Assembly (NCBI RefSeq): GCF_964340395.1
Contig: NC_135571.1
Span: 11,386,440-11,408,939 of the forward strand
DNA from: Glandiceps talaboti
Lineage: Eukaryota > Hemichordata > Enteropneusta > Spengelidae
Length of the DNA: 22,500 nt
Direction of reading: 5' to 3'
The position numbers and the translations under genes are program-made. The notes under the pieces were generated by a model. The model was given only the letters and a program-made list of their open reading frames with translations. It did no database searches and was not told where the DNA came from. The stretch's first letter is position 1, and each line of letters starts with the position of its first letter. This document shows, piece after piece, positions 1 through 12,225 of this stretch.

Positions 1-794
1 AACTTTGTTACATTGAATAATCAATGGATATTATACCTGTCAGTCAAATACTGACTAAAGACATTAAAAATCAATATCATATTCGTTTTTATGTGTTTAC
101 ACGATATAATAAACCGACATAGATCAATAAAATAGATAGGTTTTTTTCTGTCCCTAGAGATATTTTTATGCTTGTATTTCAGTTTTAGTTTTGATGTTTT
201 CGAATAAAACGTTAACAAATCAACAATATCATATTCATTTTAATGTATTTTTATGTGTTTAAAAGATATAGTAAACCGACTGACGACCATTTTTCACCAT
301 TTAAACGGAAACACCTACACTGGCGCAGTCCCTTGGGAGATTTTGGGGGTATTTTTCATATTGAACACTTTTGTAAAGGAAAATGTCCCCATTCAAAAAC
401 ATTCCCAGTTACTAGCTTTAGTAGTCTCACAAGGCTGTTCACAACTTGAATGATTCACTCAGGTCACTATTTCACACAAAAGAATACACTTGTGTTAAAG
501 AAAATATTAAAGTCACCAATGGGATCATTCCTGACGTCGAATTTGTACGTTTTTGAATTTCGCTCACGAACTTAGTTTTCGAATGAAAACGAATTTAGTT
601 TTTTTCTTCAAAATGGTGCAGTTTCGGCAGCGTTTCCAAATTGTTGTGTTGTCAGGTACGTGTTTGTAGTCTCCATAAAGTGGTAGATGCAAACGCAACA
701 AAGTAGCTGTAATTTCTGTGTTTTCATTTGAAAACGGCATCACGTAAATATGTATATGTTATTTGCCAAATACCGTTCCATATCTTGCTGCGAG
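1..794. other. AT-rich non-coding stretch
   Basis: No gene is visible. Open frames at 21-218 (minus) and 243-453 (plus, two overlapping frames) are short and have no recognisable domain. The stretch contains the diverged direct repeat listed separately (71-280) and a small GTTTTC/GAAAAC hairpin near 573-590. Nothing else stands out. Confidence 0.6.
71..280 (+). repeat. Diverged direct repeat, two copies (71-118 and 223-280)
   Basis: Both copies run from CAATATCATATTC, through a TTTTTATGTGTTTA block, to GATATA-TAAACCGAC. Copy 2 carries about 11 extra bases (TTTTAATGTAT-like) after ATATTCA, which look like a local duplication of the TTTTATGT motif. The spacer is about 105 bp. The order of conserved blocks makes chance similarity unlikely, but the copies are too short to assign to an element family. 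Confidence 0.6.
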
Positions 795-856
795 AGGTAA
801 TTTTTTCTGGTATAACGGAGAGCCGGAGGCGAGCCGTTATACCAGAAAAATTACCT
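795..856. repeat. Strong inverted repeat (24/23-bp arms, 15-nt loop)
   Basis: The left arm at 795-818 begins AGGTAATTTTTTCTGG and ends TATAACGG. The right arm at 834-856 is its reverse complement apart from one T fewer in the T-run. The 15-base loop is AGAGCCGGAGGCGAG and is GC-rich against an AT-rich background. Such a hairpin could be a small foldback element, the terminus of a larger one, or an RNA hairpin if transcribed. No flanking target duplication is evident. Confidence 0.8.
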
Positions 857-2700
857 AGAGCGTCACCTGCGACTATGAATTCATTTTTGAATGTCTAAAA
901 ATGCTGTTTCATTTTAAAATAAAATCATTTCCGCGTTATACTGTTGAGCGTAGTATCATGCATGCACCTCTCTGATAACTGCAATGCGGTTGTTTACATG
1001 TCAGCCTTAACTTTATCATCCAATCAGAGTGCGAGTTTGCTCAGTAGTATGACGTAATGTTTCCTATTTGCATATCACTCAGCGATATATTCAAACTTAT
1101 AACCATCAGCTGAAAAATGAGTGCGTCTTTGTTTTGCGTACTGTTTCCATTAAATGTGCATAAATGTTCGTGATATGCTTTGTTGTTCTAAGCAAAAATT
1201 ACACCCTCTGTGGTGGTAATTTTCATATCCTTCATAAATTTAGGAATTCATATTTACGATCGCGTGACGACCGTGCGTTCGCCGTCACTGGACTCTCACG
1301 GTTGTGTGTGGAATTTTTGACTATTTCCCTGTGACATGAAAAGTACAGTTCAAAAGACTTGTTACACTATATACAACGGTGATATTTTGTTCGATTGACC
1401 ACAAATGTTGCATTGGAAATGCTGGTTATAGCTCGATCTCTAGTTGTCTGCTAGATTTGTTTACAAGGGGACGTGCAGTGATTACGTGATACAACAAGCA
1501 AAAATACGGCTGTTGGTGAAAAATACGCCTGTGTATCCGCAGGGCTCTCGACCAATCAGAATGCGAGATGAGGGAAAAATTGGTTTTTAGAAAAGTAATG
1601 TTTCATTTGGTACCTCATTTTGGTACCAATTGGCTAACAATCAGGGTTTGGCTCATGGACTAAATGGAAAACCTGAACTAGTCACAGACATGAAAAAAAA
1701 TCTACCTACCCCACCTATATTAAAATTGAATGTAATTGAAACCACACAATTTTTTACACCTCAGACCTTAACCCGAAGTAGACCTTAGCAACGAATTTAA
1801 CTGAAAATCGAAAGTTTTTAGAATCTCTCCCAACTTTGCCATATGAAAGTTTACGTCTGAATCTTTGGAAGTAATGAAAGAAGTTGGGGTCCTTCGTCTT
1901 TTTCCAAAAAATATCAATTATCCCCCGCTTTGAATATACATAGCACAGTGTTTGGACACCATATTGGATTGCAAAATAGCTTATTTTGACTTTTTTCTCA
2001 AAATGTTGTACGGTGACCCCTGACTTCTTCTCTTGATTTTAACTGAGAGAGGGTTGAATGTTCTGGAATAAAGTAACAGCAAGAGTTTAGAGTGTATTTC
2101 CAATATGAATTTCATGTTAAGAGTTGAGAAGTATGAAACACATATCAAAGTTTGATAGAATGTAACAAAAATGCTGAATAGCCACAATTTGGGATAAAAC
2201 GTAATAAGACTAGTTTTAACCTGACTGATTAGTACTTTGACCTTTGAATGATTCTAAAATGAGTTTCCCAGGCGTCATAATTTGAACTTTGACCTTCCGA
2301 AATACGGTATACATATGTGGTGTGAAACATATAAACCAACTCAAACAAAAAAGGAATATTAGAAATAACATATCATTAGTATACAGGTAGTACTTGCTTA
2401 ACTGTAACTAACAGAACAGAGAATTTAGACCCTTGGAAGAAAATTAATTCTTCCGTTTCAAATTACCATTTTTTCGATAACTCAATTTCTTCTTTTAAAA
2501 GATTCTTTACATAACCTGGGAAAATACCAGGTGTTGTAATCGAACATTAAAGACGTATTGTCAATAAACGTTAAGTTAATTTCACTTGAGTGTCAGAAAA
2601 TCATTTTAAATTCAACGCCTTGATCGATTCTGCTTCCCTCCACTCTGCATATTGAGTGGGTTTATCCTTAAAGTTGTGCCAAAATAGTATCTCACTCTTA
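857..2700. other. Non-coding stretch, nothing gene-like
   Basis: The 860-1600 part is slightly more GC-rich than its surroundings and contains two copies of a CCAATCAG motif (listed separately). A short inverted repeat TTGGTACC/GGTACCAA lies at 1607-1614 and 1622-1629. The one open frame, 1981-2187 on the minus strand, has no recognisable domain. No splice-bounded exon, RNA gene or element end could be supported. Confidence 0.55.
1020..1567 (+). repeat. Two copies of CCAATCAG(A/-)(G/A)TGCGAG motif
   Basis: CCAATCAGAGTGCGAG at 1020-1035 and CCAATCAGAATGCGAG at 1552-1567 match at 15 of 16 positions, in the same orientation, 532 bp apart. The core CCAATCA is an NF-Y-type CCAAT box, but the shared GCGAG extension suggests common descent, for example from a short interspersed element, rather than only a factor site. 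The second copy is preceded by CTCG, giving a weak CTCG...CGAG symmetry. Confidence 0.5.
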
Positions 2701-2714
2701 GTTACCATGGCAAT
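2701..2714 (+). promoter_or_regulatory. X-box-like palindrome (RFX-type site)
   Basis: GTTACCATGGCAAT differs from the RFX X-box consensus GTTRCCATGGYAAC only at the last base. This is a sequence match; binding is inferred. Confidence 0.35.
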
Positions 2715-2917
2715 GCATTTAAACTTAATTAAGAGAAATGGATGTTTTGTATTTCTTACTGATACCTTCTTCAAACTATCGAACTTTAAGATTTTATTTT
2801 ATCAACGTCGAAATACCTCTCATGAAATCATCTCCGGTCATTCATTCGATGTCAATATTGTTACGCTAAACACACAACAACCTGCTCACACTACCTTTCT
2901 CCTAGACGTTTTGATCA

Positions 2918-4640
<1,723 letters not shown>

Positions 4641-4698
4641 ACCAATGTCACGTGACTAAACACTTAGGTTACCAGGGTAATTTGACGTCATTACGTCA
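4641..4698. promoter_or_regulatory. Cluster of CCAAT, E-box, X-box-like and CRE motifs
   Basis: Within 58 bp lie ACCAAT (4641-4646), the perfect palindrome GTCACGTGAC (4647-4656, a CLEAR/USF/MITF-type E-box), GTTACCAGGGTAAT (4668-4681, RFX X-box-like with half-sites GTTACC and GGTAAT), a perfect CRE TGACGTCA (4683-4690) and a second CRE half, TTACGTCA (4691-4698). The X-box-like site and the CRE are one base apart, as X1 and X2 boxes are in MHC class II promoters, where the nearby Y box is CCAAT. The order here differs. Motifs are seen; a regulatory role is inferred. Confidence 0.45.
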
Positions 4699-4742
4699 AC
4701 CAGACATACCGTAAGTTTTAGTCCAGGTACATAAATATATGT

Positions 4743-4805
4743 GTCTATATCTATACTTATATCTATATCTATATCTATATCTATATCTATATCTATATCT
4801 ATATC

Positions 4806-4806
<1 letters not shown>
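4743..4806. repeat. (TATATC)n microsatellite, left part
   Basis: About ten TATATC hexamers, with slight variants at the left. The same hexamer resumes at 4969-4993, beyond the LINE 3' end, so the array appears to have been split by that insertion. Confidence 0.95.
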
Positions 4807-4851
<45 letters not shown>

Positions 4852-4968
4852 TTTATTACCTGTACAAGAAATAATTACAGATCACTTGGAAAAAAAAATA
4901 TTTATACACAATTTATACAGGCAATGGGAGTCAGAAAATAGCTTTGCTAATCAAGTCTGACCCCTTAT
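4806..4968 (-). mobile_element. LINE 3' end with (TCAA)n tail, 5' truncated
   Basis: Read on the minus strand, about 115 bp of unique sequence (4852-4968) ends in an AATAAA (4852-4857 in plus coordinates) followed immediately by about eleven ATCA/TCAA units (4806-4850). Tandem short-motif tails directly after the 3' untranslated region are typical of CR1/L2/RTE-type LINEs, which insert by target-primed reverse transcription and are usually 5' truncated. No ORF piece is retained. Both flanks are (TATATC)n, so the copy seems to have inserted into a microsatellite and a target duplication cannot be defined. Alternatives are a SINE tail or a retrocopy. Confidence 0.6.
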
Positions 4969-4993
4969 TATATCTATATCTTTATCTATATCA
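4969..4993. repeat. (TATATC)n microsatellite, right part
   Basis: About four imperfect copies (TATATCTATATC, TTTATC, TATATC) immediately right of the LINE 3' end. They match the array at 4743-4806 in motif and orientation. Confidence 0.85.
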
Positions 4994-5183
4994 TTCCAGC
5001 TAAATCTACTTACGGATATCACAGCTGGGACAGGGATGCATACAAAACCTAGTAATAATGTTTATGGAGTTTAGCCTTGATCAATGTATCTCAGCTTGCT
5101 GGCAATTTCACTTTTCAAATGTATTTATTTGATAATCAAACCTTAAACATACTTGTGGTGTAATTCTGCGGTATCTTGCCCTT

Positions 5184-5186
5184 GTA

Positions 5187-5235
<49 letters not shown>

Positions 5236-5345
5236 GTGTAGTTATACATACATACATACGTACGTACGTACGTACATACATACATACATACATACATACA
5301 TACATACATACATACATACATACATACATACATACATACATACAC
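5184..5345. repeat. (TATGTG)n then (CATA)n/(CGTA)n strand-switch microsatellite
   Basis: A G/T-rich hexamer array (about 5184-5240) is joined by a short TAGTTATA link to a C/A-rich (CATA)n array (5246-5345), which contains a (CGTA)n patch at about 5259-5275. The halves are roughly complementary, so a long imperfect hairpin is possible. Three open frames here are repeat translations. Confidence 0.95.
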
Positions 5346-6637
5346 ACACCCCTTTCAGGGAGTCTGCCAATTATCTCATCCAGCACAAAGCACCAGTTTA
5401 ATCGCTGTATAAACTAAGTACCATGTCTTGCCAACCCAAGTCACTACAACATCATGAATTTTACAGGAGCAGCAGAATTGTGTCAAAATGTACATGTGTG
5501 TGTTAATTACATGCACGTTGATAATTAGCATGTAATTTAACTACTGAAATTAAGTATTGAAGGGATAAATATATTCACCTATTGGCATGACTGACACTTT
5601 TAGAATTTAGGTGAAATACACATGTTGAGTGCTACAGGCAAGTGTACCCACCTGACTGTCCAGCTAGAGGCATATGAGTTCTTATAATTTGCGGTTATTA
5701 GATACCCTGTTTTGTATCACAGAGGATCGTGTATCAAGTGGGTAATATTCCCACGTGTTCACTTTAATTGTTTTAATGGTGTTATCATAAATGCTCATTT
5801 TCCTGGGCATGACGCAAAGAATACCCGTATGCAGACAATCATACTCCTGTGGGCTATAATTTGCATAGTTTGAACAGCAAAACAAGACTGAATATCGCCA
5901 CTGAATCCCAAAGTATCAACAGCGACTAGTCAGTTCATTATGTATATGGCAACACTTTAGTGACGTCATCAGTACATGCCTAAATGTCTCCAAACTCTTC
6001 TCGGGATATGAATCTAAACATTAAAGTAAAAATCTCAAATCTTATCAGTTAAAATTGATAATTGAACACCGATAATCTAATATAGATATTAATTGTCATC
6101 GAAGATATTTTACGAACTTAAGTCTTCGGCAAATTTTAGATTGAACGAAATCATTAGCGAAAAATCGATTGTCACACAGAAATCGGTTCGTTACCTTGCA
6201 TACACGGGCAATCAATTTCTTAAAGTGAGGAAATTTGTTCTGACGTCTGATATGATCGTCGATCGATTTTTTTTCTCCTAGGCTGAATGAAAGGAAAATA
6301 TCCGCTAACGTGTGATGTATTGTTTTCATCTTTTAGCTGAGTCAACTACTTCTTACATATCTTAAGAAATGTCTTTTTAAAACGGATGTATTTTAGTCAT
6401 TGATCGAATTATCATTCGCCCTAAAATAACAAAATGGTTCGATTTGCATTTCATAATGTTGTTATGGTAATTAGTATAAACAAATATAATTCAACCAAAA
6501 CATTTAACTGTAGGCTAAATAAATGTAGAAAACTGCAACAAGAAACAAACACCTAAATAATACTTGAGAGAACATTCATGTCTGACATACAAACGTGAAA
6601 AGACTAATTCCTACTGTAAGTGAATACTACATGTAGA

Positions 6638-6639
<2 letters not shown>
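5346..6639. other. AT-rich non-coding stretch with a hairpin and a CRE
   Basis: No gene seen. An inverted repeat TTAATTACATGC (5503-5514) and GCATGTAATTTAA (5528-5540) has a 13-nt loop and one extra T. A perfect CRE, TGACGTCA, lies at 5961-5968. Short open frames at 5682-5885 and 6093-6329 have no recognisable domain. Confidence 0.55.
5961..5968. promoter_or_regulatory. Perfect CRE palindrome TGACGTCA
   Basis: TGACGTCA in the context AGTGACGTCATC. This is a consensus CREB/ATF site; function is inferred and an isolated octamer has limited weight. Confidence 0.3.

Positions 6640-6727
<88 letters not shown>
6640..6727. repeat. (AT)n microsatellite, about 88 bp
   Basis: Uninterrupted alternating AT, then a short GTGTGTGGG transition. 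It is self-complementary and liable to length errors in assembly. Confidence 0.97.
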
Positions 6728-6734
<7 letters not shown>

Positions 6735-6866
6735 GGTAGTCAATATACATATTTACGTACATCATGTTCAACTGAAACATACATTTCGACAGTTTTAGAC
6801 AATAAGCACAGTATACAAATATGCAACAATCCTAGTATCTGAATTGGAATATTTGACAGATATGTT

Positions 6867-8142
<1,276 letters not shown>

Positions 8143-8143
<1 letters not shown>

Positions 8144-8315
8144 ACTGATTGGGAGCGCCATGCCTCACCTTAACTTTACTCTGGAGATGGCAACTTGTTA
8201 AGAGCTGACCCTCGGGCGTGTCATGTGATAGCATCAATTTCTATGCCTAAGGCAGTATGACCAATTTAGATTCTATTGGTATAAAACACTATATGAATGC
8301 AGATTTCAACATTCT
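8143..8315 (+). promoter_or_regulatory. Possible RNA polymerase II promoter
   Basis: A Y-box-type CTGATTGGG (about 8145-8153), a CCAAT (about 8261-8265) and an inverted CCAAT, ATTGG (8275-8279), precede TATAAAA at 8280-8286. A start site would be expected near 8308-8316, where the sequence is TTTCAACATTC. The block is a little more GC-rich than its surroundings. No coding exon follows that I can recognise, so this is a motif-level call only; TATA-like strings are common in AT-rich DNA. Confidence 0.25.
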
Positions 8316-9395
8316 AGCGTAGACACTGGAGTAAAGTCTGTGGAAACAATTCCTAATACAAGCTAAATAACCTGAAATCGAACTTCGACTGGCTCTACAA
8401 ACTTCTTGCTAACATTATTACATTTCATCATGTGGCACATTTGGCCCGACACAAATCTATACGGATGTTACATTGTAAGCTTTTTAAGGGTGATGATCGG
8501 TTAGGCCAAGAAAAACGATTGTTTCTGGTCAGGACAGTTTGTCTGAAATGATGTGACGAAGCGCTTTTTTAAAAGTTAAAAAAAAAATCTTAACAAACCT
8601 GTCACTCAGTCTACTATTTATGGCAGTTACTGTTCGTTTTATTTAGTACTTTAGAGCAAGTGTGTATATGGGGCAGATGTCATTTGCTTGTTCATGATGG
8701 GCTTTGCAGTTGTCTTCACTGAAGTAGGGAGGGTTATTTTTGTGTTTCCCCATGGATCTGCGGAGTGTATAGGCTGGACAAACACGAGGTATTTAAATGA
8801 TGCGCGCGCTGACCAGGAACAATTTTGTTTCTTTTTTGGCCTAATGCATCACGCAAAGAAAATGTAGCCATGTAACAAGACGTTTGTCGCGCTAGACAAT
8901 AAATTGTGGCAATGTTTGTAGGATTGTTGTCGAGCCAGAAGATGAAATGCAACAGTGTGGTTGTAAGATTTGTGTAGGGTGAGACGGCGTTCTGTTTCGG
9001 AGTAATTGGCTTCAATACTAAATCTCCATCACATAACTTGAAGTGGATCAATAGCTTTTCAAACTTTGTCTTCTTATTTTTGATTTATTTGTGAGTGTGT
9101 GTGTGTGTGTGTATGTGAGTGTGTAATATCGTTGAAATATGCATAATTGCTTTGAGATCAAATGAAAACAAATTTACGATTTATCGATATATAAGAAATA
9201 TAATCGGTTCTGTGATAGAATAGAATAAAAACAATTTGCTTGCGATATCAGTTTTCACACTATCATTAACGAATACAGTATAATTCTTTTTTCAAACTAG
9301 TAAGCATTATCAGCAAATAACAAAAATTTACAATTAACCATGCTGTAAAAGGATTTTGTGTACCAGTAAAAGATTGCGATCCATGTGATTATTAC
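8316..9395. other. Non-coding stretch; short (GT)n
   Basis: A 105-codon minus-strand frame at 8734-9051 begins with TTG and has no recognised domain, so I do not call it. A short impure (GT)n lies at 9091-9125. No other structure is seen. Confidence 0.55.
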
Positions 9396-9480
9396 TTGGC
9401 CGGAACCGGAAGCTGGTGTAAGAAGCACAGTCCGTTAAAGACGTATGTGGGTTTGCATTGCGCATTGCTCTGCGCATGAC
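9396..9480 (+). promoter_or_regulatory. GC-richer motif cluster, promoter-like
   Basis: Two ETS-type cores are adjacent: CCGGAA at 9400-9405 and ACCGGAAG at 9405-9412. TGCGCAT occurs at 9459-9465 and again at 9471-9477; the first, within ATTGCGCATTGC, resembles a C/EBP-type site and the second, TGCGCATGACGCA, resembles an imperfect NRF1 palindrome. ETS and NRF1 sites are typical of TATA-less animal promoters. No downstream exon was recognised. Confidence 0.25.
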
Positions 9481-9697
9481 GCACTTGATGGCAACGACAT
9501 AACCATTAAATACCTGTCAATCAAACTAAAGGCCTTGCTCATGATATGTGAGATGTAGTTGTAGTATGAAGAGTAGTAATTGTATTGGAATCTGAACGTA
9601 CTCACTAAGTTCTATGTGTTTTGGATCTTTTTTTTTCGAGTGTGTATTACGTACACATAACTCCTATATATCAATAGGTAAGGTGTGACAACCACGA

Positions 9698-10084
9698 GTG
9701 GATACACCTACATGCGTTAAAACCAAAACTAGGGAGGGGGGGGGGAATCAGACCATTCATTTCAACAGCTATGTAATATGGCAAGATACATTATTGCAAA
9801 TCAAGAAAACCTCATTTAAAAACCTGGTTTCTATAATATGGCTGGCCACATTATTTCCAACGTTAATTTCAGCATCACGCAACAACCACATCACTGGAGT
9901 AACACCAGTGAAATTATTGAAAGGATGCCATGACTTGAACCAGACGAGCTATGACAAAAATCATTATCTCTATACAAGCCTGTACGATTCAAAAATAGAA
10001 CTCTTTGTAGATAACATCAATTATTTTTCATATTTATTGCGGGGAAATAACTGTGCCGTATTTGGTTGTATAGACAGAAACTGA
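9698..10084 (+). other. 128-codon open frame, not called as a gene
   Basis: Apart from repeat artefacts this is the longest open frame in the window. It begins with GTG and contains no methionine codon, so it could only be an internal exon or chance. Residues about 43-59 are hydrophobic (LVSIIWLATLFPTLIS). There are two N-x-T/S sequons (N17, N81). The end, NNCAVFGCIDRN, resembles the zinc-binding start of a THAP domain (C-x4-C with a following basic patch), but a stop follows at once. A G-run (GGGAG10) at 9732-9745 encodes the EGGG segment. Chance is the most likely explanation. Confidence 0.12.
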
Positions 10085-10120
10085 AAATGTTCAATGCTAC
10101 TTACAAATTCGAGCGAATAT

Positions 10121-10121
10121 C

Positions 10122-10196
<75 letters not shown>

Positions 10197-10225
10197 CGAT
10201 AGATAGATAGATAGATAGATAGATC

Positions 10226-10258
<33 letters not shown>

Positions 10259-10330
10259 CTAGATAACTAGATAGATAGATAACTAGATAACTAGATAACT
10301 AGATAGATAGAAAGAGAGATAGAGAGATAG
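10121..10330. repeat. (GATA)n microsatellite with variant units
   Basis: Long GATA array with GATCGATA interruptions near 10196 and 10225, a block of AACTAGATA units at about 10256-10303, and a GAGA-rich decay at the right edge. Degenerate (GATT)/(TTGG) tetramers follow at 10358-10407. Confidence 0.97.
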
Positions 10331-11505
10331 GTATGTAGGTCTACATGTAGGTTTGTTTGTTGGTTGTTTGATTGACATGATTGGATGGTTGATTGATTGA
10401 TTGAGTAATTTGTCGTTCAGTCGAGAGATCGCGATCGTTTTTTTTTTAGTTTTTGGAGTAGTTGGTTGATTGCTTGCTTGCTTATTTAAGTCGGTTGGTT
10501 GGGTGGATGGGTGGATGTGTTCCTTTCGTATCCATGTGATTCCAATTACGTTGACATTGTCTATGTCGTGTCTTTGTAATGCTTTGTCTCACCTAAACTG
10601 TCGTTTCCACTTCCCAATATTTCGGTTTTACCTTTTTGTGATTTTTCTTGTTCCCTCAGTTTTTCACTGTAAATGCTACACAATCACCTTCCTATTACTC
10701 CGAACGTCTGTTCAACAGCTTACTTACTTGTCAAATGTATATTTTATACGTATCTGTATTAAATAGGGAATGGGTTCTAAGCATAAAAAAGTGACAGGTA
10801 AAATGCAAAGTAACATATAAAGAAACAAATCTAAAAAAAAGGAAATTATCATTGATCTCATTCTTGTGTCACTTAGATGGTTTCATGTGTGTGTCATTCA
10901 CCTATATAAGTGTCTGAAGACGTTCTTAAAGACGTTTCACAAGAATGCCTTTGGTGTATCGATTAAGAGAACGGTTTTAATCTTCGATATAGAGAGAGTT
11001 AATAAAGCAACTCACAGGTGGGTGCTGAATTTCATAGGTATCTTCAATTTAGTTTATTATATGGCGACCCTGAAGCGATGTGTGTCATCACAAAAGAGCA
11101 CGCTACTCAACTTGAAAAGTAAATGAATTTTTCTGACATTTCGACAGACTATGTCTTCCATCGCGGAATTAAAATATTAGGAAATACTTTCACTTTAACG
11201 GTTTCTGTTACTTCCCTACGTCAATTGACGACAGGAATAGCGTTTAATGGAGAGTATTGTAAGACCCTGATTGACTAATAAGAAAATAATACCTTAAACA
11301 ATTATTGAATGGTTAATCAAAGGCAAGGATGTTATATTTTCAGTGTTTATATTCGTATGCAATATAGTTGTCAATTCTGAAGTACTTAGTACTCTGAAGT
11401 ACTTACTTAATGTCAGACAATTTCCAACTCCAGTCGCCCCCCCCCCTCCGCATTTGCGTCGCTATATCCACTAAATTACAAAGATGACCATCTAATTTCT
11501 AATAT
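10331..11505. other. Non-coding stretch with degenerate tetramers
   Basis: Left end is low-complexity TTGG/GATT sequence to about 10510. Plus-strand frames at 10470-10766 and 10866-11126 lack recognisable domains. A short partial duplication of TCTGAAGTACTTA occurs at 11376 and 11393. A run of ten C lies at 11437-11446. Confidence 0.5.
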
Positions 11506-11514
11506 CAGACAGAC

Positions 11515-11555
<41 letters not shown>

Positions 11556-11644
11556 TGCATACATACATACATACATACATACATACATACATACATACAT
11601 ACATACATACATACATACATACATACATACATACATACATACAG
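11506..11644. repeat. (CAGA)n-(CATA)n compound microsatellite
   Basis: (CAGA)n at about 11506-11554 passes through one CATG unit into (CATA)n at 11555-11644. Two minus-strand frames over it are repeat translations. Confidence 0.97.
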
Positions 11645-12225
11645 AGACAAATGCAGACCAAGAGATCTTAGACTAGAGACAGAATTATTGTGAGGAGAAA
11701 CAGAGATACATAGACAATTAGAGTACACAAACAAACAGACATGGAAAACGCACAGATATGCTGAGATACAATGGGGAAGACAGACAGAAGAGTAGTTAAT
11801 TAGACGAAGCGAGAGAGTGCTAGAGCTCAGGAGTGAGAAAAATAACAGGGGAAGAGAGCAAATGAATTTCGGCGATTCACACTCAACATATGAAGCAATA
11901 GTTGATCCGATGAATGCAGCAATGAAACAACATCTAGACTTTAGACTCAAGTTACTTATACAATGTACCATCAAAGTGTGGTCAGGCTTTTTATGATGGA
12001 AGTCAAATAAATGTAGAAAGACTACATTTTTTTCTGAAGTCGAGAAACTAGATATAATGTATTAATCTCCATCAATATGTAGAAATCACACGAGAATATC
12101 AATGATATATTGATAGAACATAAAACAAATAAAATTGTTAGCTGTTTATCCCAATAAAATGGGATTTATATACTTGTTCCATAATGTCTTTCACGATGGT
12201 GCATCCTTAAAATTTATGATTAATT
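11645..12225. other. Non-coding stretch, A/G-rich left part
   Basis: 11645-11860 is purine- and CAGA-like on the plus strand (AGACAGA, GAGAGA remnants), probably decayed edge sequence of the adjacent array. The remainder is ordinary AT-rich DNA. Confidence 0.5.

Noticed and set aside
8734-9051. 105-codon minus-strand frame; TPKQN looked faintly like a copia integrase TPQQNG motif
   Set aside because: It starts with TTG, the surrounding residues do not match an integrase, and no other retrotransposon part is nearby.
10866-11126. 86-codon plus-strand frame
   Set aside because: Begins with a non-ATG codon, has no recognised domain, and its length is expected by chance.
11492-11974. 160-codon minus-strand frame
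   Set aside because: Its C-terminal half is CATA/CAGA repeat translation (MYVC, LSVC); the upstream half has no domain and no splice support.
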